Notes: a model not told the origin generated them from the sequence alone. A stretch of 64,000 nucleotides of DNA from Candidatus Gastranaerophilales bacterium (GCA_900769645.1 CAAGHI010000005.1:1-64000); one strand, 5' to 3'; shown: positions 34,719-43,821, numbered from the stretch's first letter. Translations and numbers: made by a program.

Positions 34719-35561
34719 ATGAAAAGAAGGATTCATACGAATGATTATAAAATTTTGTGTTCAGAAGCAAATAGAATGGTTAAAATGAAAAATGGAACTG
34801 TTACATCAAATGGTTGGACCAAAGTTGATGGTGAATATAACAAAGGTACAAACTTTAAGGGGATTTTGTATAAAAAAGATGGGGAATATGCATTATGTTT
34901 TGTTGGAACTGATAAATGGAATTACAAAGATCATGTAGCAAATATACAAATGGCAACAACTGGTGATAGTGGACAAATACAAAAAGCAAGAGATTTTGGA
35001 GAAAAAATGCAACGAGATTATGGGTTAAATTCTGAAAATACGACATCAATCGGACATTCTGAAGGTGGCACAGAAGCAACTGAGGTTGGAATTGAAAAAG
35101 GTTTTAAAACAGTAACATTTAATGCTTATGGAGTAAGTAAAAAGCACGTTGATATGTCAAAAATTTCTGACGGTCAAATTATCAACTATCGAGATGCTCA
35201 TGATCCAGTTTCAAAACTTAGAGCAAATGTTGGGGAAACATATATTACGCCAAGTACACAAAACCAATTCATGTCTAAAACCCCATTTGGTTCAATCCAA
35301 GCACATGGTATTAATCATATGGGCGATTGTGATAACGCAGTGCCGGTAAATTATTATAAGAAAACTCACCCGGCGTTCATTGATAAAATTTCCGAAAAAA
35401 GTATTAGTCGAAAAGAAATCGGAGAAATGAATTCTGATTTGTTTAGAGTTTATGAAAAAGAAATAGATAAAAGACTTGCTACAAATAATATAAAATCTGG
35501 AAATTCAGAAAATCTTAAATGGGTAACGATTAACGGAAATCATGTTCCGATGAAAAAATAA
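34719..35561 (+). CDS. Lipase-like alpha/beta hydrolase with WVTINGNHV tail, cargo gene
   Basis: 280 aa from ATG 34719 (AAAGGAAG upstream; the ATG at 34698 lies before the ribosome site). GILYKKDGEYALCFVGTD, a long helix, then the nucleophile elbow IGHSEGGTEA (G-x-S-x-G, about residues 114-123) match class 3 lipase / Mbeg1-like hydrolases (DUF2974). An Asp (RDAHDPVSK, about 160) and a His (AHGINHMGDC, about 201) are possible triad partners. The last residues (LKWVTINGNHVPMKK) look like the short W-V-T-I-x-G-x-H-V tails I associate with phage-borne effector proteins. Candidate phospholipase effector carried by the module; no signal peptide. Confidence 0.6.
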   Translation: MKRRIHTNDYKILCSEANRMVKMKNGTVTSNGWTKVDGEYNKGTNFKGILYKKDGEYALCFVGTDKWNYKDHVANIQMATTGDSGQIQKARDFGEKMQRDYGLNSENTTSIGHSEGGTEATEVGIEKGFKTVTFNAYGVSKKHVDMSKISDGQIINYRDAHDPVSKLRANVGETYITPSTQNQFMSKTPFGSIQAHGINHMGDCDNAVPVNYYKKTHPAFIDKISEKSISRKEIGEMNSDLFRVYEKEIDKRLATNNIKSGNSENLKWVTINGNHVPMKK

Positions 35562-35580
35562 AAAAATATTGGGGAGATTT

Positions 35581-36870
35581 ATGTTGTATAAATTATTAAA
35601 AGCACAGCGAGAGTTTTTGGAAATTCCTCATAATTATTCCCTCGATGTTGCGGTGTATCAAGGTGGTTACGGCTCTGGAAAAACTTTTTCAGGTTCGTTG
35701 TTGGGGATTTTACTTGCCTTGAAGTTTGCGGGAATTCGTGGACTTGTTGGTGCTCAAACCTATACTCTTGTCCGTGATACGACTTTACAGACTTATTTTG
35801 AACATTTAGAAAATTTTGGTTTTGTTGACGGAAAAGACTATGAATGGTCGTCGTCACTTCAAAAATTGAGATTTAAAAACGGTTCAGAAATTCTTTTCAG
35901 GCATTTTGATGAGCCGAATAAATTGAAATCTTTAAACCTTGGATTTGTGGAAATTGAAGAAATGTCGGATATTCCTTATGATACGTTCAAAATGCTTTTG
36001 GGGCGTATGCGACAGAGGACGAAAAAGTGTTGGAAAAATTTTACGTATAGGATTTTTGGACACACAAACCCTGAAATGCAGCGAGGTTGGGTTTATAAAA
36101 CTTTTGTTGAAAACCCTGCAGTGAATTATCGACTTATTTCTGCTCCGACAACAGAAAATATTTATTTGCCGGAAGGCTTTTGTGATGAGTTGAAAAAGGT
36201 TTATGATGAGCAGTATTACAATATTTTTGTGCTTGCGCAAAATGGGGAATACAATAATGGGCTTGTTATAAAAGATTTTACTGACGAAAACGTTAAAGAA
36301 ATATCTTACCAGCCAGAGATGGATTTGCATATTTCGTGCGATTTTAACGTTGATCCGATGTGCTGGGTTTTTGCTCATAAAACCGATGACAAGGTGTTTT
36401 ATTTTGATGAAATAGCAATGGAAAACACGACGACTGCAAAAGCGTGCGATGAGTTTTACAGACGCTATCCAAATCATAAGGGGAAAGTCATTGTAAACGG
36501 TGATGCATCTGGCGACAACAGAAGTTGTACGAGCGAATATACAAATTATGTAATTATCAAGAAAAAGCTTTTGCAATATGGTTATGATGTGGAAATACAG
36601 ATAAAAGCGTTTAATCCTCCGATAAAAAATAGGATTATGGCGTTTAACTCAAAGGTTCGTTCTGCAAACGGCGAAGTTTGTCTTTTTGTTGATAAAAAGT
36701 GCGAAAAGCTTCTTTATAATATATATAATTTGAAATACAAAGAAGGCTCTTCCAAAATCGATATCCCGACATATCAGCAGATTAAGCAGTCAAAAGAGTT
36801 AAAATTTTTGTCACACCCAATGGACGCAGCATCGTATCTTGTGGATTTTTATTGGCCGATAACATTGTAA
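35581..36870 (+). CDS. terL: Phage terminase large subunit
   Basis: 429 aa from ATG 35581 with GGGGAG upstream. ATPase half: Walker A GGYGSGKTFSG (about residues 28-38), Walker B FVEIEEMSD (about 122-130), coupling motif region YRIFGHTNPE. Nuclease half (RNase H fold): CDFNVDP (about 245), NGDASGDNR (about 294) and HPMDAASYLVDFYW at the end supply the acidic metal ligands. It packages DNA into the procapsid. It lies last but one in the module, far from the small subunit gene. Confidence 0.9.
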   Translation: MLYKLLKAQREFLEIPHNYSLDVAVYQGGYGSGKTFSGSLLGILLALKFAGIRGLVGAQTYTLVRDTTLQTYFEHLENFGFVDGKDYEWSSSLQKLRFKNGSEILFRHFDEPNKLKSLNLGFVEIEEMSDIPYDTFKMLLGRMRQRTKKCWKNFTYRIFGHTNPEMQRGWVYKTFVENPAVNYRLISAPTTENIYLPEGFCDELKKVYDEQYYNIFVLAQNGEYNNGLVIKDFTDENVKEISYQPEMDLHISCDFNVDPMCWVFAHKTDDKVFYFDEIAMENTTTAKACDEFYRRYPNHKGKVIVNGDASGDNRSCTSEYTNYVIIKKKLLQYGYDVEIQIKAFNPPIKNRIMAFNSKVRSANGEVCLFVDKKCEKLLYNIYNLKYKEGSSKIDIPTYQQIKQSKELKFLSHPMDAASYLVDFYWPITL

Positions 36871-36897
36871 TTATAAATTTTTAAGAAAGGAAATATC

Positions 36898-37128
36898 ATG
36901 GAAATATTTGTAGAATATTCTCCGATAATAATTGTTGTGTTGATGTTTTTTGTGCAGCAAAAGATTTTTGTAACTCCTGAACAGTTGGAGAAAAAGCATA
37001 GAGAAATTATTGAGGAGATAGAAGAAAAATTCGTGACAATGAACAGTTTTATTGATTTGAAGGAGCAGTTCAGCGAGATAAAAGACAAGATTGATAAGAT
37101 TTATGATTTGTTGATTGACTTGAAGTAA
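36898..37128 (+). CDS. Small membrane-anchored coiled-coil protein (holin-like candidate)
   Basis: 76 aa. AAGAAAGGAAAT precedes ATG. One N-terminal membrane segment (SPIIIVVLMFFVQQKIFV, residues 8-25), then heptad-patterned charged helix to the end (EQLEKKHREIIEEIEEKF...EQFSEIKDKIDKIYDLLIDLK). Small size, position after terminase and topology suit a phage holin or spanin-like part, but neither is proven. Confidence 0.55.
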   Translation: MEIFVEYSPIIIVVLMFFVQQKIFVTPEQLEKKHREIIEEIEEKFVTMNSFIDLKEQFSEIKDKIDKIYDLLIDLK

Positions 37129-37136
37129 ATGTTACA

Positions 37137-37169
37137 GACTCCGGATCGTAGTACGGAGTGACAGTTACG
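37137..37169 (+). repeat. Copy of the GACTCCGGAT...CGGAGTGACAGTTACG repeat
   Basis: Palindromic ACTCCG-GATCGTAGTA-CGGAGT core, followed by GACAGTTACG, as at 7812 and 8496. It marks the downstream edge of the phage module. Confidence 0.8.
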
Positions 37170-37302
37170 AGAAAGTTGTAATTATTGTTACAAAATTGTA
37201 ACAAACCCCCTTATATCCTTAAAGTTTTCTTATAAAAATGCCGTTAATATGAGAGAAAGACATGTAAGTTACTAAGAAAATCGAAAGGAAAGCGTTACTA
37301 CA

Positions 37303-39303
37303 ATGGGATTGGCAGCTTCACAAGCAAGATTTTTAGCCATAACAGCAAGGAAGATGAATTGCGAATTTGAATCAATGCAAATTGCGCAACAGAAACTTTC
37401 TGTTACCCGTGAACAGCAAAAAGCTGCTCAAGAGTATCAAGACGCTTTGTCTGCAACAAAACTTGTTTGGGACGCAGATAGCAACTGTGATGGAACAGGT
37501 GATGTTTATAACTTGTCTTACGATTTGATGATGACTCCTTCTTCATTAAACGAATATGATGCTTTCTTGGTAACTGATACTCAAGGTCGTGTTGTTTTGT
37601 CTGAAAGTATGTTCAATGCTGCGGTTGAGGCTGGTGTTGTCGACTCAGCAGGAAACCCTATTAAAGCCAGTCAATATACATTAGATGGTAGAAATGCGTT
37701 CTTGAATGCTCTTGGTGTTGCCGGTTCTATTGATGGTTCTGTAATTAATAGTATTAAAGCCTTGGGAGTAAAGGGGTATACTCAAATAGGTGTTGGCGGT
37801 GAGATTACTGATAAAAAGATTGCTAACGCTATGAATTCTCAAACTTTTATCAACCATTTGAAAACCGCAAAATATGAAAAAAGTGATAATAATGCTGTTG
37901 TGTCATTGAAAAAAGATGCTACTCTTGAATATCCAGTAGTACGTACTACAAAAGAAAAAGTTGGTGAAACCGAATACGATGCTGGTACTATTAAACAGGC
38001 AGCAGGAACAAATTTAGCAAGTGATACTAATTTGGTATTAAAAACATACAAGGCCGGTGACAAAGTTGATATGGATATAACCGGTTATAAAGTTACAAAG
38101 GCTATAAAAGCATCAAGTGATTTTAAATACATGGACGGTGACACAGTAAAAGATGGTGCTAAAGATGATCAGCTTACAGTAGGAACTGTAATTAACCTTA
38201 AAAAAGGTGATACTGCTCCATGTGATATTTCTGTATATATTCCAACAAATTTAACATCACACAAAGAAGGCGATTTGAAATATGCCATGACATTTGATTC
38301 TATTACAAAAAGTGGTAGCGGATATACTGTTACATCAGACCCGAAAGAAAAAGGAAATGTCAGAGTTTCAAAAAGGGGACAATCACTAAGCAAAGATGGC
38401 TTGAGCGATTTAACACTTGGTGATATTTTATCAAGTGAGAGCGTATTGACTGTTGCATTGAAAGATGGCGATAATATCAAAGATTTTGCAAGTAATATTC
38501 TTAAAGAGATGGCTCAATTGTTAGGTTATAATGCCGGAGCTAATAACTTTAAAGGTTTGAATGTTGATGACGAATCTAATTGGGCATTAGATCAGGCTGT
38601 TGAGATGTCTATTGCTCAATTGCAAACTATACAAACTTGTGATGGTAAATGGAGCGATTCTGAAAAGAATGCAAGTTCTTCAAATAGCCTTTACCAAGCC
38701 AAAAAAGGAACAAATACTTATTCATTCTCTTTGACAAATATTTTGAAATCATTCTTGACAAACTATGCCGCTGTTATTGATAGTTTCCAAAGTGGTTATA
38801 CAGTAAATCCTTCATCTAAAAAAGACAGTAAGTATGTAACAGATGACTTGAATTACACTTTCATTGTTGAAAATGATTCTGCCGAAACGGATACAGCAGC
38901 TTTGAATGCTGATTTCTATAACCAATTGTATAACGCATTATGTATGTACGGTGCATCTAGCGACAAGATTAAGCAACAACAAATTCAAGATTCAAATTAT
39001 TTGAATAATGCTTTGAAAAACGGTCAATTATTTGTAATGAGCTTGAATACTGATGGTTATTTCTATCAAGGTCATTACACCGCAAGCGATCATATCGCAG
39101 AAATTTCTGATGATGATGCGATTGCGCAAGCTGAGGCTGAATATAATATTAAGAAAAGCAAATTGAGCTATAAAGAACAAAACTTGGAATTGAAGATGAA
39201 AAATATCGATACCGAATTGTCGTCATTGAACACCGAATATGATACGGTTAAAAACTTGATTAGCAAGAACGTAGAAAAAGTATTTACTATGTTCAGTACA
39301 TAG
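37303..39303 (+). CDS. 666-aa lineage-specific protein (MGLAASQARFLAITARK family)
   Basis: No named domain recognised. The N-terminal 60 residues (MGLAASQARFLAITARKMNCEF...LSVTREQQKAAQEYQDALSATKL) form a predicted long amphipathic helix. The C-terminal 65 residues (EAEYNIKKSKLSYKEQNLELKMKNIDTELSSLNTEYDTVKNLISKNVEKVFTMFST) form a second coiled coil. Between them are beta-rich, Asp/Ser/Thr/Lys-rich domains (about 190-400). Conserved helical ends around a variable middle is the plan of flagellin-, hook- and filament-type proteins, so a self-assembling surface or secreted structure is possible. I associate this N terminus with Gastranaerophilales proteins of unknown role. No signal peptide. GAAAGGAAAG precedes ATG by 10 bases. 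Confidence 0.6.
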   Translation: MGLAASQARFLAITARKMNCEFESMQIAQQKLSVTREQQKAAQEYQDALSATKLVWDADSNCDGTGDVYNLSYDLMMTPSSLNEYDAFLVTDTQGRVVLSESMFNAAVEAGVVDSAGNPIKASQYTLDGRNAFLNALGVAGSIDGSVINSIKALGVKGYTQIGVGGEITDKKIANAMNSQTFINHLKTAKYEKSDNNAVVSLKKDATLEYPVVRTTKEKVGETEYDAGTIKQAAGTNLASDTNLVLKTYKAGDKVDMDITGYKVTKAIKASSDFKYMDGDTVKDGAKDDQLTVGTVINLKKGDTAPCDISVYIPTNLTSHKEGDLKYAMTFDSITKSGSGYTVTSDPKEKGNVRVSKRGQSLSKDGLSDLTLGDILSSESVLTVALKDGDNIKDFASNILKEMAQLLGYNAGANNFKGLNVDDESNWALDQAVEMSIAQLQTIQTCDGKWSDSEKNASSSNSLYQAKKGTNTYSFSLTNILKSFLTNYAAVIDSFQSGYTVNPSSKKDSKYVTDDLNYTFIVENDSAETDTAALNADFYNQLYNALCMYGASSDKIKQQQIQDSNYLNNALKNGQLFVMSLNTDGYFYQGHYTASDHIAEISDDDAIAQAEAEYNIKKSKLSYKEQNLELKMKNIDTELSSLNTEYDTVKNLISKNVEKVFTMFST

Positions 39304-39768
39304 TTATAGTTATTTTGAAGCTACTGTTAAATTTTTAGTTAAATGTCTGGATTGCTTGCTTGCATCGTAGGCGAGTAACGAGCCGTACGAGGTAGGATGC
39401 CCTTGTGGTACGCTAAACGCTCGCAATGACGTGAATAGCAGCAATTCTCGTCATTCTGAAAGCTTAGAATATTAATGTGAGCGAACATATAATATTCTTG
39501 CTATTCAGAATCTCTTATAAATATTAATCTATAATAGTAGTAGAACGTAGGTTGTGGGTTCTACTCCAACATCTTGAATTAACAATAGATTTTGAATAAG
39601 ACGAAAATTGTGGCTATTTATAAAGTAGGTTGGGCATACCTGCCCAACATCGTTGATAGAATGACTTAAAATCTAAAAAATATAAATATTTCCTTAAGAA
39701 GTTTTCATATTTTCTTTGTCTATGTTAGTATAAAAATACGATTACCAGACTGAGAGGAAATTTTTATA
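39304..39768. repeat. 465-bp intergenic region of mobile repeats
   Basis: CTGGATTGC (39347) ... GCAATGACG (39431) are the ends of an 85-bp element of the widespread CGTCATTGCGAG...GCAATCCAG family. CGTCATTCTGAAAGCTTAG...CTATTCAGAATCTC (about 39450-39515) is a second family. GTTGGGCA-TACC-TGCCCAAC (about 39629-39648) is a perfect dyad. No gene seen. Confidence 0.75.
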
Positions 39769-42438
39769 ATGTTAAGTTTTTTATTGAAGATGTTGGGCGA
39801 CCCTAACGAAAAAAAAGTTAAGAGTATTATGGGGATAATTGACCATATTAATGCGCTTGAACCACAGTTTGAAAAGTTGACTGATGATGAGTTGAGAGCA
39901 AAGACTGGTGAGTTTAAGGCAATTTTGGCAAAACGTCCTACATCTACAGATTTTAAAACAGATAGAAAACTTGAAAAAGAAGCTTTAGACAAAATCTTGC
40001 CGGAAGCCTTTGCAACTGTTAGAGAAGCCGGAAAACGTGTTTTGAACATGCGTCACTTTGATGTTCAGCTAATCGGTGGTTACTTCTTGCATAACGGTCA
40101 TATCGCAGAGATGAGAACCGGTGAAGGTAAAACTCTTGTTGCGACTTTGCCTGCATATTTGAATGCGTTGACTGGTAAAGGTGTTCATGTAATTACCGTA
40201 AACGATTACCTTGCAAAACGTGACAGTGACTGGATGGGTAAAATTTATAAGTTTTTAGGTTTGACCGTTGGTGTAATCTTGTCAGGTGGAAGAACTGCTG
40301 AAGATTTTGCAGCTAAAAAAGCGGCTTACGACTGTGATATTACTTATGGAACAAATAACGAGTTCGGCTTTGATTATCTTCGTGACAATATGGCGTCAAG
40401 CCTTGAAATGCTTGTTCAAAGGCCATATAACTATGCAATTATCGATGAAGTCGATAGTATTTTGATTGATGAGGCAAGAACTCCTCTTATTATTAGTGGT
40501 CGCCTTGAAAAATCAGCTGAAACCTATCAATTGATGGCTAGAATTGCTCCGCAATTGGAAAAAATTAAAGATTACGAAGTTGATGAAAAGAATAAAAACA
40601 TCATTTTGACCGAGGACGGTATTGACCATGCGCAAGAGCTTATTGGCGTTAAGGACTTGTTTGATATTAATACTCAATATGCGCATCACCTATTGCAAGC
40701 TTTGAAAGCAAAGGAATTGTTCGTTAAGGATACGGATTATGTTGTTCGTAACGGCGAAGTTATGATTGTAGATGAGTTTACAGGACGTTTGATGGAAGGT
40801 CGTCGTTGGTCTGATGGCTTGCACCAAGCAATTGAGGCTAAAGAGGGGGTTCAAATTCAAGACGAAACTCAAACTCTTGCAAGTATTACTTTCCAAAACT
40901 TGTTCAGACTTTATCCGAAATTGTCAGGCATGACAGGTACTGCGATGACAGAAGAAGCAGAATTTGGCAAGATTTATAACCTTGAAGTTACGACTATCCC
41001 TACGAATAAGCCTGATATCAGAATAAATTATCCAGATGTTATCTATAAAACAGAGCGTGCAAAATTTAATGCTGTTGTTCAAGATATTATTAAGATGCAC
41101 CAGATTGGCAGACCGGTTTTGGTTGGTACAATCAGTATCGAAAAATCTGAATATGTTTCTCATTTGTTGCAACAGGTTGGAATTCCGCATCACGTATTGA
41201 ATGCAAAACATCACGAAAAAGAAGCTTATATTATCGCTCAGGCAGGTCGTGTTGGGGCTGTTACGATTGCAACTAATATGGCTGGTCGTGGAACAGATAT
41301 TCTATTAGGTGGTAATGCTGAATTTTTGGCGAAAGAAATGCTTGATAATAAAGGTATTACGCCTGAAAGTGAAAATTATGAAGTTGAAAAAGAGGCTGCA
41401 TTGAAAGAAGCTCGTGCAATTACGGAAGCTGAGCACGAAAAAGTAGTTGAGGTAGGCGGTTTGCACGTAATTGGTACAGAACGTCACGAATCTCGTCGTA
41501 TTGATAACCAGTTGAGAGGCCGTGCTGCTCGTCAGGGTGACCCTGGGTCTACAAGATTTTTCTTGTCTTTGCAAGACAATTTGATGAGAATTTTTGGTGG
41601 TGACAAGATTACAGCTTTGATGAATGCGATGAATGTTGATGAAAACATTGCGATTGAAAACGTTCTTATTACAAGACAAATTCAATCTGCGCAGAAAAAG
41701 GTTGAAACTTACCACTTTGATATAAGAAAATCAGTTCTTGAATATGATGATGTAATGAATATTCAGCGTGAAAAATTCTATGCACAACGTCGAAAAGTTC
41801 TTGCAGGAAAGAATTTGTCAGAAGATATTTATTATATGATTGAAAAAGAAATTGACAGATTGTTGAGAAGTTACATTGCGCCTGATTTGCACCCTGAAGA
41901 GTATGTGTATGAGGACTTGCAGACGATGATTAAGGAATTGCACTCAATAATTCCGCAATTGTCTGGAGTTCAGGTGTCAGATGTTCAAAATCTTCGATTT
42001 GAGCCTATTTTTGATAAGTTGAAAACTTTGGCAATAAATTCATACAGACAGCACGAAGAAGAGGTTGTAAACTTCTATAATCAAGTTATTTCTCAATATG
42101 ATCCGGAAGCACCTTTACAAGAGGCTTTTAGTGAAAATAATGTTATCAGAAATCTTGAAAAAGACATTTTGTTGAGAGTTGTAGACAGTAAATGGATTGA
42201 TCACCTTCACAATATTGATATGTTGAGAGATAGTATTGGATTGCGTGCTTATGGACAAAAAGATCCGCTGATTGAGTATAAACGTGAGGCTTATGACTTG
42301 TTTAATAAAATGATGTACGAAATCCAAGGTGATACCGTTAAGCACTTGTTCAGAACGAAATTTGGAATTCAGGTAATCGGACCTGATCCGCAAGCAGAAT
42401 CTGAAATTCATAACCCTGACGACAGTGAAATGGCATAA
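39769..42438 (+). CDS. secA: Preprotein translocase ATPase SecA
   Basis: 889 aa, drives proteins through SecYEG. Nucleotide-binding fold 1: AEMRTGEGKTLVATLPAYLNAL (about 105), DEVDSILIDEARTPLIISG (about 225). The preprotein cross-linking region includes DTDYVVRNGEVMIVDEFTGRLMEGRRWSDGLHQAIEAKEGV. NBF2: GTISIEKSEYVS, TIATNMAGRGTDILLGG, RRIDNQLRGRAARQGDPG. The C terminus stops after the helical scaffold, without the CxC...HC zinc/SecB tail. AGAGGAAA precedes ATG. Confidence 0.97.
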   Translation: MLSFLLKMLGDPNEKKVKSIMGIIDHINALEPQFEKLTDDELRAKTGEFKAILAKRPTSTDFKTDRKLEKEALDKILPEAFATVREAGKRVLNMRHFDVQLIGGYFLHNGHIAEMRTGEGKTLVATLPAYLNALTGKGVHVITVNDYLAKRDSDWMGKIYKFLGLTVGVILSGGRTAEDFAAKKAAYDCDITYGTNNEFGFDYLRDNMASSLEMLVQRPYNYAIIDEVDSILIDEARTPLIISGRLEKSAETYQLMARIAPQLEKIKDYEVDEKNKNIILTEDGIDHAQELIGVKDLFDINTQYAHHLLQALKAKELFVKDTDYVVRNGEVMIVDEFTGRLMEGRRWSDGLHQAIEAKEGVQIQDETQTLASITFQNLFRLYPKLSGMTGTAMTEEAEFGKIYNLEVTTIPTNKPDIRINYPDVIYKTERAKFNAVVQDIIKMHQIGRPVLVGTISIEKSEYVSHLLQQVGIPHHVLNAKHHEKEAYIIAQAGRVGAVTIATNMAGRGTDILLGGNAEFLAKEMLDNKGITPESENYEVEKEAALKEARAITEAEHEKVVEVGGLHVIGTERHESRRIDNQLRGRAARQGDPGSTRFFLSLQDNLMRIFGGDKITALMNAMNVDENIAIENVLITRQIQSAQKKVETYHFDIRKSVLEYDDVMNIQREKFYAQRRKVLAGKNLSEDIYYMIEKEIDRLLRSYIAPDLHPEEYVYEDLQTMIKELHSIIPQLSGVQVSDVQNLRFEPIFDKLKTLAINSYRQHEEEVVNFYNQVISQYDPEAPLQEAFSENNVIRNLEKDILLRVVDSKWIDHLHNIDMLRDSIGLRAYGQKDPLIEYKREAYDLFNKMMYEIQGDTVKHLFRTKFGIQVIGPDPQAESEIHNPDDSEMA

Positions 42439-42452
42439 GTGGGGTATAGTTA

Positions 42453-42590
42453 CTGGATTGCCGCAGCTTCACTGGCTTACTACATTCGCGTTAAACGTGA
42501 CTCCGTGTTGTCAGAAAAGTCTTGCAGACAGCCTGAGTTTTCTGACAACAACTCCGCACTCCGCTCATGTAGCATCGCTTCGCAATGACG
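42453..42590 (+). repeat. CTGGATTGC...GCAATGACG mobile repeat
   Basis: 138-bp element with the terminal signatures of the widespread CGTCATTGCGAG/GCAATCCAG family; the interior (GACTCCGTGTTGTCAGAAAA...TTTTCTGACAACAACTCCG) is itself a long inverted repeat. It is in the opposite orientation to the short copy at 42929-42972. Confidence 0.8.
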
Positions 42591-42629
42591 TGAATAGCGG
42601 TTATGGCTGATGTAGCGAGGGTACAAAAT

Positions 42630-42904
42630 ATGAGTGCTTATGTTTTAATAATAAAAATGGTACTTTATATGTCGGTGTAACATCTGATTTGATTAAAAGA
42701 GTTTATTAATATAAAAGTAAGATTGTTGCTGGTTTTACTAAAAAATATGGTGTGGATAAGCTTGGTTATTATGAAGTATATGATGATATTTTAAATGCAA
42801 TAGAACGAGAGAAACAGTTAAAAGCTGGTAATAGAAATAATAAGATAAGATTAATTGAATCCATAAATTCTAATTGGAAAGATTTGTATTATGAAATAAT
42901 TTAA
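42630..42904 (+). pseudogene. Decayed GIY-YIG endonuclease (COG2827-like)
   Basis: Reading across frames gives YVL..NGTLYVGVTSDLIKRVY*YKSKIVAGFTKKYGVDKLGYYEVYDDILNAIEREKQLKAG...KIRLIESINSNWKDLYYEII: the GIY-YIG core (LYVGV in place of GIY...YIG), catalytic Arg (KRVY) and Glu (ER). It carries a frameshift near 42650 and an in-frame stop at 42707-42709 where a Gln or Glu is expected. These single-domain nucleases are often found next to mobile repeats, as here: repeat copies in opposite orientation lie at 42453-42590 and 42929-42972. Confidence 0.8.
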
Positions 42905-42928
42905 ATGTAATGAAATAGTTGCAATTCG

Positions 42929-42972
42929 CGTCATTGCGAGGCGAAACGATTAGTGGAGCCGTGGCAATCCAG
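42929..42972 (+). repeat. Short CGTCATTGC...GCAATCCAG repeat
   Basis: 44-bp copy with both terminal signatures, inverted relative to 42453-42590, on the other side of the GIY-YIG pseudogene. Confidence 0.8.
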
Positions 42973-43104
42973 TTTGATAATTTATAATAATGCAAATTTG
43001 ACATTTTTCAAAAAATCATTAATTCAGTTGATATACAAACCAATTCATCAGTGTAAAATATAATTGGAAGATTAGGTAGTAATTTTTTACCAGAGAAGGA
43101 AACA

Positions 43105-43821
43105 ATGTTCTCACAATTTATTCAAAATTTACTAAATTCAGGCGGACAGGCTCAGGCGATGGAACGTTATGCGCAAATTAGCAATAGAGTGAATAATGCT
43201 AATAGGACTGCACAATCTCCTCAAAATCCGCTTGATGTGATTTATCCGAATAATCAGAATGTGAAAACAGAATCTTTTGAAAATGTTTTACAAGCTTCTA
43301 CAAAATCAAATTTTGGAACTCTTTTACTAGATCCGCACTTGAAGCGAGTTAATGCTAATATTATTAAACAAACTCCTCAGGCAAGTTTTTCAAACGCTTT
43401 GCAAGAGGCTAATGCGGTTCAGGCAAATACGACTCAACCTGCAAGTAAGGCTCAAGTTTTGAATGTAATTTCTCAAATCTCTAAAAAGCATGGGGTTGAT
43501 GAAAAACTTGTTCAAGCGCTTATTAAACAAGAATCTGGGTTTAATCCTAAGGCAAAATCAAAAGCAGGTGCTATGGGGCTAATGCAATTGATGCCATCTA
43601 CTGCAAAGAATTTAGGGGTTCAGGATCCTTATAATATGGTTCAGAATGTTGAAGGTGGTGTAAAGTATTTGAAATCAATGCTTAACAAGTATAACGGAAA
43701 CGTTATTTTAGCCCTTGCTGCCTACAATGCTGGACCGAATGCTGTTGATAAATATTCTGGTGTTCCTCCATATAAAGAAACTCAAAATTATGTAAGAAAT
43801 ATTTTGGCAAATTATTTGTAA
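43105..43821 (+). CDS. Lytic transglycosylase (SLT domain)
   Basis: 238 aa. Residues 1-115 are low-complexity Gln/Asn/Ala; residues 120-238 are a Slt70/MltE-type domain: ALIKQESGFNPKAKSKAGAMGLMQLMPSTAKNLGV with the catalytic Glu in KQES (about residue 144), then the ALAAYNAGP motif. It cleaves MurNAc-GlcNAc bonds forming 1,6-anhydro ends. No signal peptide is evident, so export may use another route. AGAAGGAA precedes ATG. It lies in front of gyrB as its own unit. Confidence 0.88.
   Translation: MFSQFIQNLLNSGGQAQAMERYAQISNRVNNANRTAQSPQNPLDVIYPNNQNVKTESFENVLQASTKSNFGTLLLDPHLKRVNANIIKQTPQASFSNALQEANAVQANTTQPASKAQVLNVISQISKKHGVDEKLVQALIKQESGFNPKAKSKAGAMGLMQLMPSTAKNLGVQDPYNMVQNVEGGVKYLKSMLNKYNGNVILALAAYNAGPNAVDKYSGVPPYKETQNYVRNILANYL

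Larger units (their letters stand above)
25361..37128 (+). mobile_element. Phage head/packaging module, integrase-less prophage remnant or GTA-like element
   Basis: About 11.8 kb of tightly packed plus-strand genes. In order: zinc-ribbon protein, LuxR-type HTH, amidase endolysin, gp10-like, coat, scaffold, head-tail adaptor, small terminase, unknown, GNAT, portal, two cargo genes, large terminase, small membrane protein. It resembles P22/podovirus head genes. No integrase, excisionase, repressor, replication gene, tail fibre or att repeat was found. It sits between a winged-helix gene and the 666-aa unknown gene. Order is roughly the reverse of the usual terminase-portal-scaffold-coat series, though all genes point the same way. 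Confidence 0.75.

Noticed and set aside
35932..36576. 214-aa minus-strand frame opposite terL
   Set aside because: Shadow of the well-supported terminase gene; no start context.
25361..37128. att sites of the phage module
   Set aside because: Searched by eye for direct repeats at the edges; only generic intergenic repeats were found and there is no integrase.
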